From the NCBI RefSeq assembly GCF_004379255.2, contig NC_056038.1:11508729-11572728 (forward strand): a stretch of DNA of 64,000 bases, in the 5' to 3' direction. Positions 1-11,505 of this stretch are shown one piece after another. The first letter of the stretch is position 1. Each line of letters begins with the position of its first letter. The notes beneath the pieces were generated by a model. That model was given only the letters and a program-made list of their open reading frames with translations. It was not told the origin of the DNA and searched no databases. The position numbers were made by a program, and so were the translations under genes. The DNA comes from Salvia splendens (lineage: Eukaryota > Streptophyta > Magnoliopsida > Lamiales > Lamiaceae).

Positions 1-2662
1 GGGTTTTGAAGTTTAGGATTCCTATGGGAAGACGATTGAGGAGGTAAACGGCTGTTGCGATAGCTTCTGGCCAAAAGGATTTAGGAACGTTGTATTCGAT
101 TAGGAGAGCACGGGTGATTTCAAGGATGTATCGGTTTTTTCGCTCGGCTACCCCATTCTGTTCTGGTGTGTATGCACGCGAGGTTTGGTGGACAAGGCCT
201 TTTTCTGTGAAGAAGGTTTTCATTCTAGAGTTCACATATTCCCTCTCATTGTCGGATCTAAGGATTTGAATTTTGGAGTTGTATTAAGTTTGGACAAGAC
301 TGTAGAACTCAGTGAATTTTTCAAAGACTTCCGATTTTGTTTTCAAAAAATAAATCCAGGTCATACGAGAAAAATCATCAATAAACAACAGAAAATATCG
401 AAAACCTTGTCCCCCAGTAACCGGGGCTGGACCCCACACATCAGAGTGAACCAAAGCAAATGGGGATTTTTCTCTAGTATTGTTCAATTTGAAGGAATGT
501 CTATGACTTTTTGCCAAAACACAAGTTTCACAATTCAAAACATGCGAAGAAGAAACTAACTCGGGAAAGAGTAGATGGAGATATCCTATAGATGGGTGCT
601 CTAACCGGCGATGCAAGAGCCAAATTTGTCTGTCTTTTAATCCGTGAGTTAGCATTGCAGTACTCCGTTGGGCTATCCCGTCTTGATATCCTATAGCATG
701 CAAAAACGAGGCTGCACTAGTAATTTGCAGTTAAGGTCTTTTGTGACATGACTCACAGACAAAAGCTTATGGGACAAAGAAGGAACATAAAGACAGTTTA
801 AGAGGCGAAGGGTTGGTGAGATAGTGATAGTTCCCGCCCCCTCTACTTGTGCTAATTCCCAACTAGCTGTTTGAACACAACTTTTTGTGGATTGGGAAAT
901 ATCAAGGAAATCTGAAGCATCAAAAGACATTGTTTCGGTTGCCCCACAGTAAAAAATCCAGTGGTAGTATTTGGGTCCTAAGTTTGATGATGATGAGTAC
1001 GCTAGAGCTTGGTATGAGTTTGAACAGGAAATGGACGACTGGAATTCGAAATTGGGGGGTGTTTTTTCGGATTTTTCAAAAGTTTGGGGTGTCATTCTGG
1101 AATTTGGGACAGATTTGGGTGTCTTTTGGAATTTCTTGGTCAATTGGGGCTTATTTTGAGATAAAGAGTTTGACTGGGTTTTTTTTTTGGAGGCATTTTT
1201 TGGGTGGAGTTTGTTTTGGGATAGGACCGGACCGGACTGGGTTTTTTTTTGCAAAATGGGAAATGAAGTAAAATATCCCCCCCCCCCCTTCGATTCAACC
1301 CTAGACGCCTCCTTGTAATTTCCGCCTTAACCCTAGCCGCCTCATTTGAGGCGGCTGTTTCGACCGGAGCCCCGCTTCCTCCCCGGTTACGCGCTCTGCT
1401 TTCCCTCTCCGTCGAACCCTCGTTTTTACCTTGTGTCCAATTTTTGGTGGTAGCAATTGACACTTTGGCTATGTTGTGTGAAAATGGTGCTCTACCGGTG
1501 GGGTTTTCGCTGGTTCCGCCGCCGCCGTTGAGGAGGTGTGGAGGTGGAGGAGGGGGCGGCATGGAGGTGTTGCAAATGCTGCCCGTCGCTCCGTCGGCGT
1601 AGGTGGCTCTGTCGCCACTCACAACTGCCGCCGCTGCCCTTCCACCGCTACTGCCGCCGCCGCGTTTCCCACTCCGTGTACGTTTCATCTCTTGCCACCA
1701 ATCGGGGTACCTGTGGAGATGAAAGCACGTCTCCTGTGTGTGACGTTTTCCTCCACAGTGTGAGCAAGTTAACTTGCTCTTATCTAACTCTGGCTTTCGA
1801 TCCGTGCTGAATTTGGTTGCCGGCGAGTGGAATGGTTGCTCCGGTTGAACGCGCCAAGTCCGGTGGCAATTCCAGATTGGTCAGATTGGGCAGCTTCTTG
1901 TTTGAGCACCTTGTCATTGACCGCTTCTCTTCTCACCATTCCGTAAGCTTTTCGGACGGTCGGTAAGGGATCCTGATTTAGAATTTCTCGTCTAATCTTA
2001 TCATACCTTTCATCTAGGGCCCAAACGAATTGATATAATCTATGCCGTTGAATGTGTTTGTTGTATTTGTCGATGCTTTTGGGGTTGTCCATGGGGTTGG
2101 GATCTCTGGCATAAATTGAAATCCATAGATCTTGGAATTTATTCCAAAGGGCTTCCAAAGTCATCTCTCATTGCTTCATTGACTTGGCTTGTCTGTGTAG
2201 GTCATGAACTTGGAATGGATCTGCTCCACTCCCGTATGTGATAGCCAGACCTTCCCACAGGTCTTTGGTTGTCTTGTATTGGGATACTTCGTTAACAAGG
2301 ATGGTTTCGAGATTGCTGATAATCCAATTGAAACAACAGTGATCTCATTGCTGCCATTTCGAGTAGCCGGGGTTGTCGGATGGAGGGGGATCTGAACCTC
2401 CAAGGATGTGAGAAGCCAGTCCCTTTCCCCCTATTGCTCTTTCCATCAAATTGGCCCAAAGGGGATAATTATCCCCATTGAGTTTGGTTTTCAGGTTGAT
2501 CTATCCTAATGACTCCAGTTGCGGTTGTGGCGGTTTTGTGGAGCTTTCGGACTTGTTTCCAGTTTTATTCATGAATTTCATGAATTCGACAAATTGTGCC
2601 GCAAAATCTGCCATGGTTTCTGTTGGGATTGGTTTGGTATTTTCTGTGTCAGAATCTGACAT
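1..2662 (-). pseudogene. Copia gag-pol pseudogene (gag, protease, integrase part)
   Basis: Gag appears to start at 2662 (MSDSDTENTKP) and stays in one frame to 1784, broken by in-frame stops near 2500, 2349 and 2165. Its UBN2-type gag core includes LWNKFQDLW. A shift near 1790-1800 leads to a CCHC zinc knuckle at about 1725-1766 (CSHCGGKRHTQETC), which fits C-x2-C-x4-H-x4-C. Around 950 the protease motif reads IFYCGAT where the family has D-S/T-G-A, so the catalytic aspartate is lost. From 703 to 1 come the pre-integrase domain (LHRRLEHPSIGYL) and the integrase core ([29 protein letters not shown]), broken by a TAA at 284-286 that looks like a mutated CAA. Orientation and family are certain; expression is unlikely. 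Confidence 0.9.
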
Positions 2663-2759
2663 CTTTGGTTTTGGTTTTGCAGGGATAATGAAGGAAAGGC
2701 CGAGAAGGGTATGGGACTATGATGACATTGCTCTGAGTCCCCAAATTGAAATTTCCTGT

Positions 2760-2769
2760 CTGATACCAT
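2760..2769 (-). other. Primer binding site, initiator tRNA-Met type
   Basis: On the minus strand the sequence TGGTATCAGA follows the LTR. It matches the complement of the 3' end of plant initiator tRNA-Met, the usual primer of Copia elements. Confidence 0.8.
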
Positions 2770-3047
2770 CTTAAAGATGGTAATCGAGAGAGGTTTAGAT
2801 TAGTTGGTAAGGCATATTGAGAGTAGGAAGTAGAAAGAAATATATTTGGTATGTTTTTCTTATTGATTATGAAATGCTCATCTCCCTAGTATTTATAGGG
2901 AGATTTGAGTCCCTTTGAGTACAACAATTAAATGTGTATTAGAACTACATCATACTAGGGACTCTATACACTAATGAATATGGGCGGCCATCTAGGAACT
3001 CTACTGTAATAAATGAGGGCGGCCATTTATGATTTCTTTTTCCAACA
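2770..3047 (-). repeat. 5' LTR of the decayed Copia element
   Basis: On the minus strand the sequence begins TGTTGGAAAAAG at 3047 and ends a few bases before the primer binding site. A TATA-like stretch (complement of tatttatagg, about 2890-2899) lies inside. The inner border is not exact because no second LTR is available for comparison. Confidence 0.7.
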
Positions 3048-3781
3048 CCATGCATCCTTGTTTTGAGGTGGGTATTTCATGCATTTTTTTGCCCTCTGAT
3101 ATTGCAGTGGCTTGTATGGCTTGATGCCACCTCCACCACCGTTCGTGGTCACGTACTACCCACCGCTGCACCATTCGCGTTTGGTTAGCACTTTCTAATT
3201 TGGTTTTCCCCCTATAAAATTAAAATAATATCTCCTTACCTTGTTCGAAGCATGACTCCTCGAAAAATTGCATTTATCCACTCTCGATTAAAATTATCGA
3301 TACTCGAAGCTTGACTCCTCGTTATTAGCTAGAAATGGCTAGTGTGCTTGAGATGCTGTGTGGACAAGCCTACGGAGGAAAGCAATACCACCTGTTGGGC
3401 ATATATCTGGCACGCTCGTGGAAAGCAAGAAGACAATACATTTCTAGCAATATTTTGTACAAGTATATCCTTAAAAGAGAATTTAATATATGGCCATTAA
3501 GATATTATTTGCACAAAACCATATCAGCAAATCAGCGAGAAGGTTTATAATGATTAAAGCTAAATAGGCTAAACTCGCCCCATTTTAACAATACAAAATC
3601 AATAAAATAAAGGCATTCCCTTCAAAATCAAGTGTTCAAAGAGCTGATGATTTCAGAGTGTCAAACATCAACATCATACAATCGATAATAATACATATTC
3701 TCAACATAATTCGAAATAGGTAGACATTGTTCAGTGATAAAAGTGCATAATACATATATCTTCAACCGCACGCTAAAATCC
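3048..3781. other. Region without a recognised gene
   Basis: I see no gene here apart from a short exon-like stretch at 3108-3198 on the plus strand. That stretch follows a pyrimidine-rich tract plus CAG and reads GLYGLMPPPPPFVVTYYPP and on to a TAA. The rest is AT-rich and probably includes the 3' flank of the Harbinger transposase pseudogene. I could not find the Harbinger terminal inverted repeat. Confidence 0.4.
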
Positions 3782-4393
3782 TTATTGATTCTGCCACATG
3801 TAGTCGGCGAGGTCTTGACACATTTGGTTCCACCCCGGTTTTGATTCGATTGTGTCAACATACTCCACATCATTTTGATCATCACCTTCAGCCCGTTGTC
3901 CCCCATCGCCTTCAAGTACGCCGTCGTCCAATTCTTGCTTCACTAGATCTGCTTGCATTTCTCCTCTAATGTAATTGTGCAATAGGAAGCAAGTCATAAT
4001 GAGTCGGGTTTGGGTCTCAATAGGGTAGCAGCTTGCGCTACGCAGGATACCCCACCGCATCTTCAAAACGGAAAATGCACGTTCTATTATGTTCCGAGCC
4101 ATTGTATGGCGCATGTTGAATAGTTCTCTTGGACTGGTCGGCCTCTGATTTTAGGGGCCGCACTCTTTCAGATGGTACCGGACTCCTTTGAAAGAGGTTA
4201 GGAAGCCTTCGTTGTTTGCATATCCGTTGTCACACAAGTAATACGTTCCTGAGGTCACAAAATAATGAATGAAACAACATAACCAATTTTTGGAACACAT
4301 AGCCTGGTTGTACTTACCTCTTCGAACTTTGAGACCGTTGGGCCGAGTCACAGCGACGCGAAGAACCCTCGAGTCAGCAACAGGACCCCTCCC
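3782..4393 (-). pseudogene. PIF/Harbinger transposase (HARBI1-like), C-terminal part
   Basis: This is the 3' part of a DDE_Tnp_4 transposase gene. On the minus strand it reads VTRPNGLKVRRG, then an intron at 4249-4317 (GTAAGT...CAG, 69 bp), then TYYLCDNGYANNEGFL and VRYHLKE. A separate frame holds NIIERAFSVLKMRWGILRS and FLLHNYIRGEM, ending at 3782. Frame breaks lie near 4380 and near 4130. The protein continues upstream at 16715, because the 12.3-kb hAT element at 4402-16706 sits inside the coding sequence. Known homologues cut DNA and insert at TTA/TAA targets. This copy is dead. Confidence 0.9.
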
Positions 4394-4401
4394 ATCCAGG
4401 T
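4394..4401. repeat. 8-bp target site duplication, left copy (ATCCAGGT)
   Basis: Identical to 16707-16714 on the other side of the hAT element. It lies within the Harbinger transposase coding sequence, at the PGW codons. Confidence 0.9.
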
Positions 4402-5026
4402 CAGTGTTTTAAAACCAGACCGGACCAGCCGGTTTGACCGGTTCAATCGCGAACCGGCAGGCACTCCGGTCCGGTTCACCCCTAAAAACCACTAGCACAT
4501 TGAATCGCCGCGAACCGATGGAACCGGCCGGTCCGACCATGAACCGGAAACCGGTTTTTCACTTTTTCAAAATATTTTTTTGAGATTCGTTGTCACTAGG
4601 ACTTGAACACATTACCTCATCTCTAAATACCTACTCCTTTACCACTCTACCACATGGTCATTTTGAAATATTATGAACATTAATTATCCTTATACATTAA
4701 ATCTGAAATTCTTTTTCCACCGAAACTAATAATTCATTTTAATTTTATATTCTTTTAAGAAATTGTTAATTATAATATATTTCTTATATTTTAATTATAC
4801 TTTTACAATCACTAATATTTTACAATATAGGAGTTTATAATTATACATAGAGTTTAATACTAGTTTTTAATATTGTGTATTATAATTTATTATTGTATTT
4901 AAACTTGACGTCATTAAATATTCTAATATACTAGTACAAGACTTGTTTTCTATAATAATACTCTTAAATGTATAATACTATAATATTTATTGGTAAAACA
5001 TTTAATTAAATTTTATTATTTACTAC

Positions 5027-5070
<44 letters not shown>

Positions 5071-5935
5071 CATGATAATATACAAACTCCCTAAGATACA
5101 AACTATGCAAACTATAATCTCATCCATTAAGTATATTTAATCAACGATTGTAATTTATGGTCTCTACACATGTCAACACAGCTTATAAAATCGGTCACCA
5201 AGGGTTACTTTTGGGACAAAAATTATAAGCTGAAATCACAAAATCCGTTTAGATTAAGCAATCCCAATAATATCGGCTATTCATCACACCTCTCATTTAT
5301 CACGTCTTCCCATGTCTCTTCCATTCCATCAATTAAGCCTGTTCAACGCCCCACCCATTAAACACGTCTCACCTCTCCAATTTCCTCCATTGCACCGTTT
5401 CAAATCTGTACTCCAAGCAATCGCCGTTCTTCAAGGATCGCGTTGACATGAGTTCTGCAAGGCGAGCGGGTCAAGCGGCTGGAGCGTCAGCCGGAGATGA
5501 GGTTTCCGTTGAAAACCCCAATTTTCTAGAGCGGTGACATTTTGTATTAATTGGGTTTTTGTAGATTTATTCAGTCAATTGCATGCGCCGTTCTTTTGTT
5601 TAGATTAAAAGTCGATACATTTAACTCTGTTGACATCCTGTAACCATGGGTTGTATGAATAGTGTGTGAATGTCACTATTAGACCTTTAAGTCTGTTTTA
5701 TTTTAGTGCAATTAACCACTTTTCCCCCTTGTAATTGACATGTAGGGTTGATTTAAGTTCGTTCTATTGAGAAACCATAAAGCCCACACGGATTTTCGCT
5801 TTATAGTTTGTTTTTTGTTTTGTTGAGAATTCCGCATGAATCACCTAGCCAACCCCCGCCCTATTATTTTTTCTTGTGTTCTAGGGTTGGTTTTGAAATC
5901 ACATTGTTGTGTAATTTTTTCTTCATTTTTTTGAA

Positions 5936-6550
5936 ATAATATGGCGTTGACATTGAAATTATATTGCGTTGACATTGAAGTAATATGTTTTTGACATTGA
6001 AATAATATGTTGTTGTCAATTAAATTATATGGTGTTGACATTGAAATTATATGGTGTTGACCTTGAAATAATCTGTTGTTGACATTTTTATTTCAATGTT
6101 GTTGACATTGAAATAATATGCTGGTGACATTGAAATTATATGTTGTTGACATAGAAATTATATGGTGTTGACATTGAAATTATATGGCGTTGACATTGAA
6201 ATCATATGTACAATATGATGTTAGATGGCGTTGACATTGAAATTATATGGTGTTGACATTGAAATTATATGTAAAATATGATGTAAGATGGCATTGGCAT
6301 TGGCATTGAAATAATATGAATTAAATCGTCCATTTTGACCTTGAAATAATATGCTCTTGACCTTGAAATAATCTGTTGTTGACATTTTTATTTCAATGTT
6401 GTTGACATTGAAATAATATGTTGTTGACATTGAAATAATATGCTGTTGACATTGAAATTATATGTTGTTGACATTGAAATTATATGGTGTTGACATTGAA
6501 ATCATATGTACAATATGATGTTAGATGGCGTTGACATTGAAATAATATGA
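5936..6550. repeat. Minisatellite, about 22-bp unit TTGACATTGAAATTATATGG
   Basis: About twenty or more head-to-tail copies of a unit of roughly 22 bp vary mainly in the last bases (ATATGGTG, AATATGTTG, AATATGCTG). A higher-order copy is also visible: the stretch around 6062-6245 recurs around 6362-6545, including the odd insert with TTTTTATTTCAATG. Read on the minus strand it gives short ORFs rich in MST-YNFNVN, which I regard as chance translations. Confidence 0.85.
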
Positions 6551-6560
6551 AATAAATCTT

Positions 6561-7100
6561 CTATTTTGTGCTATAATTGACAGTACTCGTAGACATTTCT
6601 GTGGGTGCTCGCATTAATCCTTTGTGGGTGCTCTCGTAGATATTTTTTGACATTTCAAGTTGCATATTTACAATAACATTTCTAGTTTTATAATGGATAT
6701 CCCCAAGGTTACAGTTGGATTTCATGTATCGGACGTGCTTTGTATCGACCATATCATGATTATGTTGGTCTACAAAGTTGCTGACAGCGTATCGAGGATT
6801 GCCGGAATCGGTTATATACTTCAACGTAAGTTTCGCATTGCATTGACATCTGCAGCGTCTACGTTTGGTAGAGCTACCGTCTTCGTCAACATCCAACTTT
6901 TCACCTTGCCTGCTGCACACAATGGTCTGCCAAGTTTTGACACCATTTGCGTATTTGTGTCCAAATCTTCGAGTATCAAACCGGCAGTCTTTGGCATATG
7001 CTTCATAAAAGGAAATTCCATCTTCTAATGTTTGAAACACCTGACCAACGTACGGTTGCAGCTCGGGCCTGCAATCTGGAATAACTGCAGCTGTACACAC
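6561..7100 (-). CDS. FAR1/FHY3-type DNA-binding domain protein, truncated
   Basis: A 179-residue ORF. Residues about 18-130 match the FAR1 DNA-binding domain: GQVFQTLEDGISFYEAYAKD, then RRFGHKY, IVCSRQG, RRRCRCQCNAKLTLKYI, and VSNFVDQHNHDMVDTKH. The cysteines and the HNH-type histidines of the WRKY-GCM1-like zinc finger are present. FHY3 and FAR1 are transcription factors derived from Mutator-like transposases. Here only the DNA-binding part remains, with no MULE transposase core and no SWIM zinc finger after it, and the reading frame ends next to the minisatellite. The tail after LGDIHYKTRN looks unrelated. The real protein may have begun in an upstream exon; the ATG at 7100 is the first in frame. 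Probably a transposon gene remnant rather than a cellular gene. Confidence 0.7.
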   Translation of the reverse strand: MCTAAVIPDCRPELQPYVGQVFQTLEDGISFYEAYAKDCRFDTRRFGHKYANGVKTWQTIVCSRQGEKLDVDEDGSSTKRRRCRCQCNAKLTLKYITDSGNPRYAVSNFVDQHNHDMVDTKHVRYMKSNCNLGDIHYKTRNVIVNMQLEMSKNIYESTHKGLMRAPTEMSTSTVNYSTK

Positions 7101-7530
7101 GATAGAGAATCGTCATCGAAGAATGTCATCACAGAATGTCAACGACCCAATTGGCAGAATATCATCGCACACTATATCAGACAAAACACATTGCTGACAG
7201 ATTATGTATACACCATCAGAACAAGCATAAAAAATTAGATAATCTTACACAAAGTCTACATTTCGAAAACACATTCATCAACCATTTCGGAATATAACCT
7301 AATGCTTATGCATAATATACTCTACGTACTATGTCTTCTTCAGTCAAGCACAACAACTTCTATACTATATATTCAACAATTTTTAACCAAAAAATGACAG
7401 AAAATTCAGCATAGGGACATTAACCATTTCGAAATCTAACTGCAACTGTACACACGATAGAGAAGCATCATCCAAGAATGTCATCACAGAATGTCAGCGA
7501 CCAAATTGGCATAATACTGTACACACGATA
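7083..7530. repeat. Direct repeat of about 85 bp beside the FAR1 ORF
   Basis: The stretch beginning near 7086 (CTGCAGCTGTACACACGATA and on to TGGCAGAATATCATC) recurs near 7438 (CTGCAACTGTACACACGATA and on to TGGCATAATACTG) with few changes. A third short piece (CTGTACACACGATAGATAAT) follows at about 7515. It appears to be a local duplication within the Mutator-like element. Confidence 0.6.
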
Positions 7531-7947
7531 GATAATCTACCTTGAACTTCGTAAGACATTTCCATTTCCACACAAACGAGGACGTTGACCTTATGCCGGA
7601 GAAGAACACTAAAAAGCACGCCGGAGAAGATTTGGGATATGACCTTCAACAGGAGATCGAAGTTTATATTGAAATATTGAATAATTAAGATATGTTATGT
7701 TTTGTGGCTGAATGAGTAATGTAATCACTTTCCAAAAAATGATACTAATGATAGTTTGGGAGAATGGAGATAAATTAGGGAGTCATCATGGTGTGATCAC
7801 GCCTAGGAACGGTTACAAATAATTCTAGTTATGATTATACCAGATTGGAGTGAAATGAGGATGTATGTAACTGCTGGCACAAAACGATTTCCATATACAC
7901 CCCCTGCTGACATAAATTGAACTACCCGGTGACATTGACTTAGTAAC

Positions 7948-9212
7948 TGATGCGATATTTTAGAGTTCTTAATCAAAGTATAAAGATTATCAAGTTCAAT
8001 TGTTTTAACTCTAATAATACTACACTACTGCAAGAATACAGTATCGTAGTAGTATTTCAAGTGTCGATCCACAGGGAGGCGAGATTGCTTACGCTTAAAA
8101 AGACTACACAAAGCATATAAAGATATTGTTTTGATTTTTGAATGGTTAACTAACTTAAACTACTGAAATGAGATTTTTAACAAGAAAGACTAGTCACTTC
8201 AAGTTGCTCACTAGGCTTGCGTTATTTTACACCATTTACAACGAAACATACGACGGGATTAAAATTATCAACCTAATCGCGTGCACTGAACATGTCTACG
8301 ACGTATAGTTCACAGTCAGCTGAACACTTGTTCCATGAACCAACTTTCAACGACATTTAATTCCTGCAGATGCGCGGGAACAAACGTCGTCTACTATGAT
8401 TACTTACCTAATCCACTATCAATTTATCCCCTGAACAGTTTTAAATCGATAGCATACCAACAAACGATCAATCCTAAGCTATGTTAAAGAGACGATAGTT
8501 AAGATTTAACAACACTACATCATTAGCCAAAAACGTAGCATTTTAATTATCAAACACATTGTTGGTATCAAACGTATGATTCAAGGTGTTAAAACAACTA
8601 TACAAGCCTAGATTACAACTTGGAGCAACAAAGAGAGCCTAGCCTTTACACATGGTAGAATGTAGAAATAAAACCATAGGTGTGCTGCTCTCGTCGAGTG
8701 GAGTCGGGAATCAGGAATAGATGGTCGGAACAATGGCTGGAATGCCTTCCTTCTCTTCTTCATCCCCTCCTTTCTCTCTGTTTTTCTCTGTAAAAATCGT
8801 TCCCCCTTTCTCTTTTTTCTTCCATTTATTCTCCACTACCGGGAGAGAGAAACTGCCTTCCAGCAGTTGCCGCGCCGAAACGCCCGACCGGGCGATTTTA
8901 GAAGAGGTAATCGCCCGACCGGGCGAAAGGCTACTGCATGGCCTCGCGGGAAACGCCCGACTGGGCGTTTAGTTGAAATCAGAACGCCCGACCGGGCGAA
9001 CTTTCTGGACTCCACATGCACAAAATGGAAACGCCCGACCCGACGTTTAGCAACCTCAAAACGCCCGACCGGGCGAACTCTCTGGAATCTCAGCTATGCA
9101 TTTCCGACGAACTTCCAGCTTCTAACACCCGAAACTACACTCAAAGCACGACTTGGTGAGTTATAATTAACATGAAATCCGGGGTAAAGAATAGGAAATA
9201 AGCTTCGCATCA
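7948..9212 (-). repeat. 3' LTR of the gag-protease element
   Basis: It runs TGATGCGATATT ... AAGCTTCGCATCA on the plus strand, so the two ends form an inverted TGATGCGA/TCGCATCA. The length matches that of the other LTR. It carries six copies of a palindrome-like CGCCCGACCGGGCG motif between about 8880 and 9080, two of them mutated. Confidence 0.93.
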
Positions 9213-10887
9213 AATACCCCCAAACTTGAACTCTTGCTCGCCCCGAGCAAGGCTTATTTTCAGCACAAAAAACTCAACACAAGTCTACCCCGCAAAGAAA
9301 TTTTCATCACAAAGAATCATGTAGGGACGTGAGTGACAAAATCTGAACCCCCAACGTTTCCAATCAAGATTTCCCACTCTCAAGAACAATCACTCATCCC
9401 CTTACAACTTCAAGTCAAGATGCACTTCAAAGTAAGTCCAAACATGTGATCAAACAACTCAAACCGTCATCATTGACTCATCAAGCAATACTAACCACAT
9501 AGACTCACAGATTTCAAATCGAACTTCTTTAACTTTACCAAGTTCTTTACACAACATCCACAAACATCAACGATAAGGTCCAAGATCTTATTTCAAGGTT
9601 GTAATGGGGCTAGGGACGAGGTAGGATACATATGGATAGTGAGCTCGCAGGCTACACAATTGAGTGCCAAATTCTTCCCTCCTACAACCTCCTTCCAAAG
9701 ATCAAACAAAATTTCACAACCACACTTTCACTCCCCCAAACTTGAGATCTATTCTAGACAAGATTACAACAACCAACTATAGAAGTTCTATCTTTATTTC
9801 ATCAAATTTTCTTTTCTCTCTTTTTTTTCTTCATTTTTTTTTCCTTTCTTTTTGTAAAGACCTCGACTTTTGCGAATTTGGAGGTCGTCTTTTTCTTTTT
9901 CTTGTTTTTTTTTCTTCTTAGAACTTCATTCTTTTCACCTTCTATCAAGTCTAGAGAAGTCTACTCTTTACAGTCCACCACCCCACACTCACAACTCAAA
10001 ACATCAAGCTCAACTTGTATTTAGCACCCAAATAGTAGCAAGGTCTATTGATGAGGCTAAAATTAGGCTTATTTAAGTAGCTAAGTGTTTGGCTAAGTGT
10101 TTACACAAAGAATAGGGAATTAAGCTCAAAGTGGCTTCTAGGGGATCATTAGATGGACTAGGCATGTGATCATATGGCCATGGAGTTCATCCTAGTGCCT
10201 TATCCTCCCAAATCGTTAACACAAACGAACGCAAGCACTTCACTCGATAAAGCAAATCAATCCAAAATACTTTCCACAAGACATGCGATTTTCATACTCT
10301 CCTCAACTCAGGAAATCGGATGTAATCACGACATGCTCTTTCACATAGATTCATGCACCCATTCCATTCATCATAAGCTTCAAAGTTCAAGTAAAATTAA
10401 GCAAGATTTCCCAACCAGAAAGCCGAAGATAAAGCATGCACCCGTCAAATACATAGATTCAAAACATCTTTATCACGCAAAACACCCAAAAACATACATC
10501 ACAAATCATTCATAACCCCCCCAAACTTGAATGCATCATTGTCCTCAATGCATGCAAAGAAGACAAATAAAGTAAAGGGAAAGGAAACTCCCCCAAACTT
10601 GGCATGACGTCCATAGTGCATTCGGGTGGGAGGGTGGGTGTAAAAATCCTTTGCAGGTGTGCTTCCTCCTAAGCTCCAATCCTAACTCCCAGTTGCTCCT
10701 ACAAAAAGAACAAAAACTACAAAAAAAAAACACTCAATTCAAAATAAACGTTAGAGGAAAGAATTGAGCAAACAAAACCTCCAACATAAGAAATCAAAAA
10801 TAAAGACAAAAAAAAAACTTGGGTTGCCTCCCAATCAGCGCCTTTGTTTATAGTCGTTGGCTCGACCTTCTTCATCCTTGTCTACCT
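9213..10887 (-). other. Non-coding interior and polypurine tract of the LTR element
   Basis: No ORF with recognisable similarity lies between the protease and the 3' LTR. Where autonomous relatives carry pol, this copy has low-complexity sequence (CT-rich near 9780-9920, A-rich near 10,710-10,820). Next to the LTR the minus strand reads CAAGTTTGGGGGTATT, a likely polypurine tract (about 9213-9228). A second copy of the GTTTGGGGG motif lies near 10,590. Confidence 0.7.
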
Positions 10888-11496
10888 CTATCCAGGCTCC
10901 AATAGGCGCTTCCCCGCCTTCTCTTGCTTGATCACCACATTCTCTCCATCTACTCGAAACATGACCGTATTTGTCTTGGTCTCTATCACAACATCACCGG
11001 TTGCTAAAAATGGCCTACCAAATAGGATAGGCATATCCTTGTCCTCTTCCATCTCTAGGACAATGAAGTCAACCGGGAGTACAAATCTATCAACCTTCAC
11101 CAAGACATCCTCGATGATACCTTTTGGTTTCACAATTGAATGATCCGCCAATTGTAGGTCAATGTCGATTGGTTCAATCCTCGCTTCTAGACCGATTGAC
11201 CGTGCGGTTTTCAGAGCCATCAATGATATTCCCGAGCCTTGATCAAGTAGGCACTTTGGGAACTTCTTATCTCCCATCTCACATGGGATCACACAGCTTC
11301 CAGGGTCTCTTCTCTTTGCCGGCATCTTTCCCTTCACAAATTGTGAGCAAAATGCACTCAATATCACCACACCATCGTCTTGTATCTTCTCCTTTTTCGC
11401 AATAAGATCCTTAAAAAACTTGGAGAATTTAGGAAAGTGTAGGAACAAATCCACCAGGGACACATCTACATTAACTTTCCTGATAATGTTCATCAT
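10888..11496 (-). CDS. Retropepsin-like aspartic protease of the non-autonomous LTR element
   Basis: 202 residues from the first in-frame ATG. The catalytic-site region reads KCLLDQGSGISLMALKTA, where Ty3-type elements usually have D-L/S-G-A-S. The aspartate is present, but the glutamine and the GSG are unusual. A flap-like region and ADHSIVKPKGIIEDVLVKV and ILFGRPFLAT (the I-L-G-R-P-F motif) follow. It is in the same frame as gag and separated from it by one TGA and three codons (LDW), so the original protein was probably a Gag-protease fusion. Nothing resembling reverse transcriptase follows toward 9213. Confidence 0.85.
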   Translation of the reverse strand: MMNIIRKVNVDVSLVDLFLHFPKFSKFFKDLIAKKEKIQDDGVVILSAFCSQFVKGKMPAKRRDPGSCVIPCEMGDKKFPKCLLDQGSGISLMALKTARSIGLEARIEPIDIDLQLADHSIVKPKGIIEDVLVKVDRFVLPVDFIVLEMEEDKDMPILFGRPFLATGDVVIETKTNTVMFRVDGENVVIKQEKAGKRLLEPG

Positions 11497-11505
11497 CCAA
11501 TCGAG

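Larger units (their letters stand above)
1..3047 (-). mobile_element. Decayed Ty1/Copia LTR retrotransposon, cut by window edge
   Basis: Read on the minus strand, the order is 5' LTR (about 2770-3047), primer binding site, gag, zinc knuckle, protease, GAG-pre-integrase and integrase core, which is the Copia order. The integrase runs out of the window at position 1, so reverse transcriptase, RNase H and the 3' LTR are not visible. The frame is broken many times (see the pseudogene entry), so this copy cannot be autonomous. No target duplication can be tested because one end is missing. Confidence 0.9.

Noticed and set aside
1140..1688. Gly/Ala/Pro-rich minus-strand protein as a cellular gene
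   Set aside because: It is the stretch between the zinc knuckle and protease of the decayed Copia element and is in frame with the zinc knuckle.
5936..6550. CRISPR-like regular repeats
   Set aside because: There are no unique spacers: units are head to tail with small variations, in a plant nuclear context. It is a minisatellite.
8836..9166. ORFs rich in Arg-Pro-Thr-Gly over the CG-rich motifs in the LTR (also 14,389-14,719)
   Set aside because: They arise from the repeated CGCCCGACCGGGCG motif and occur on both strands; no protein similarity.
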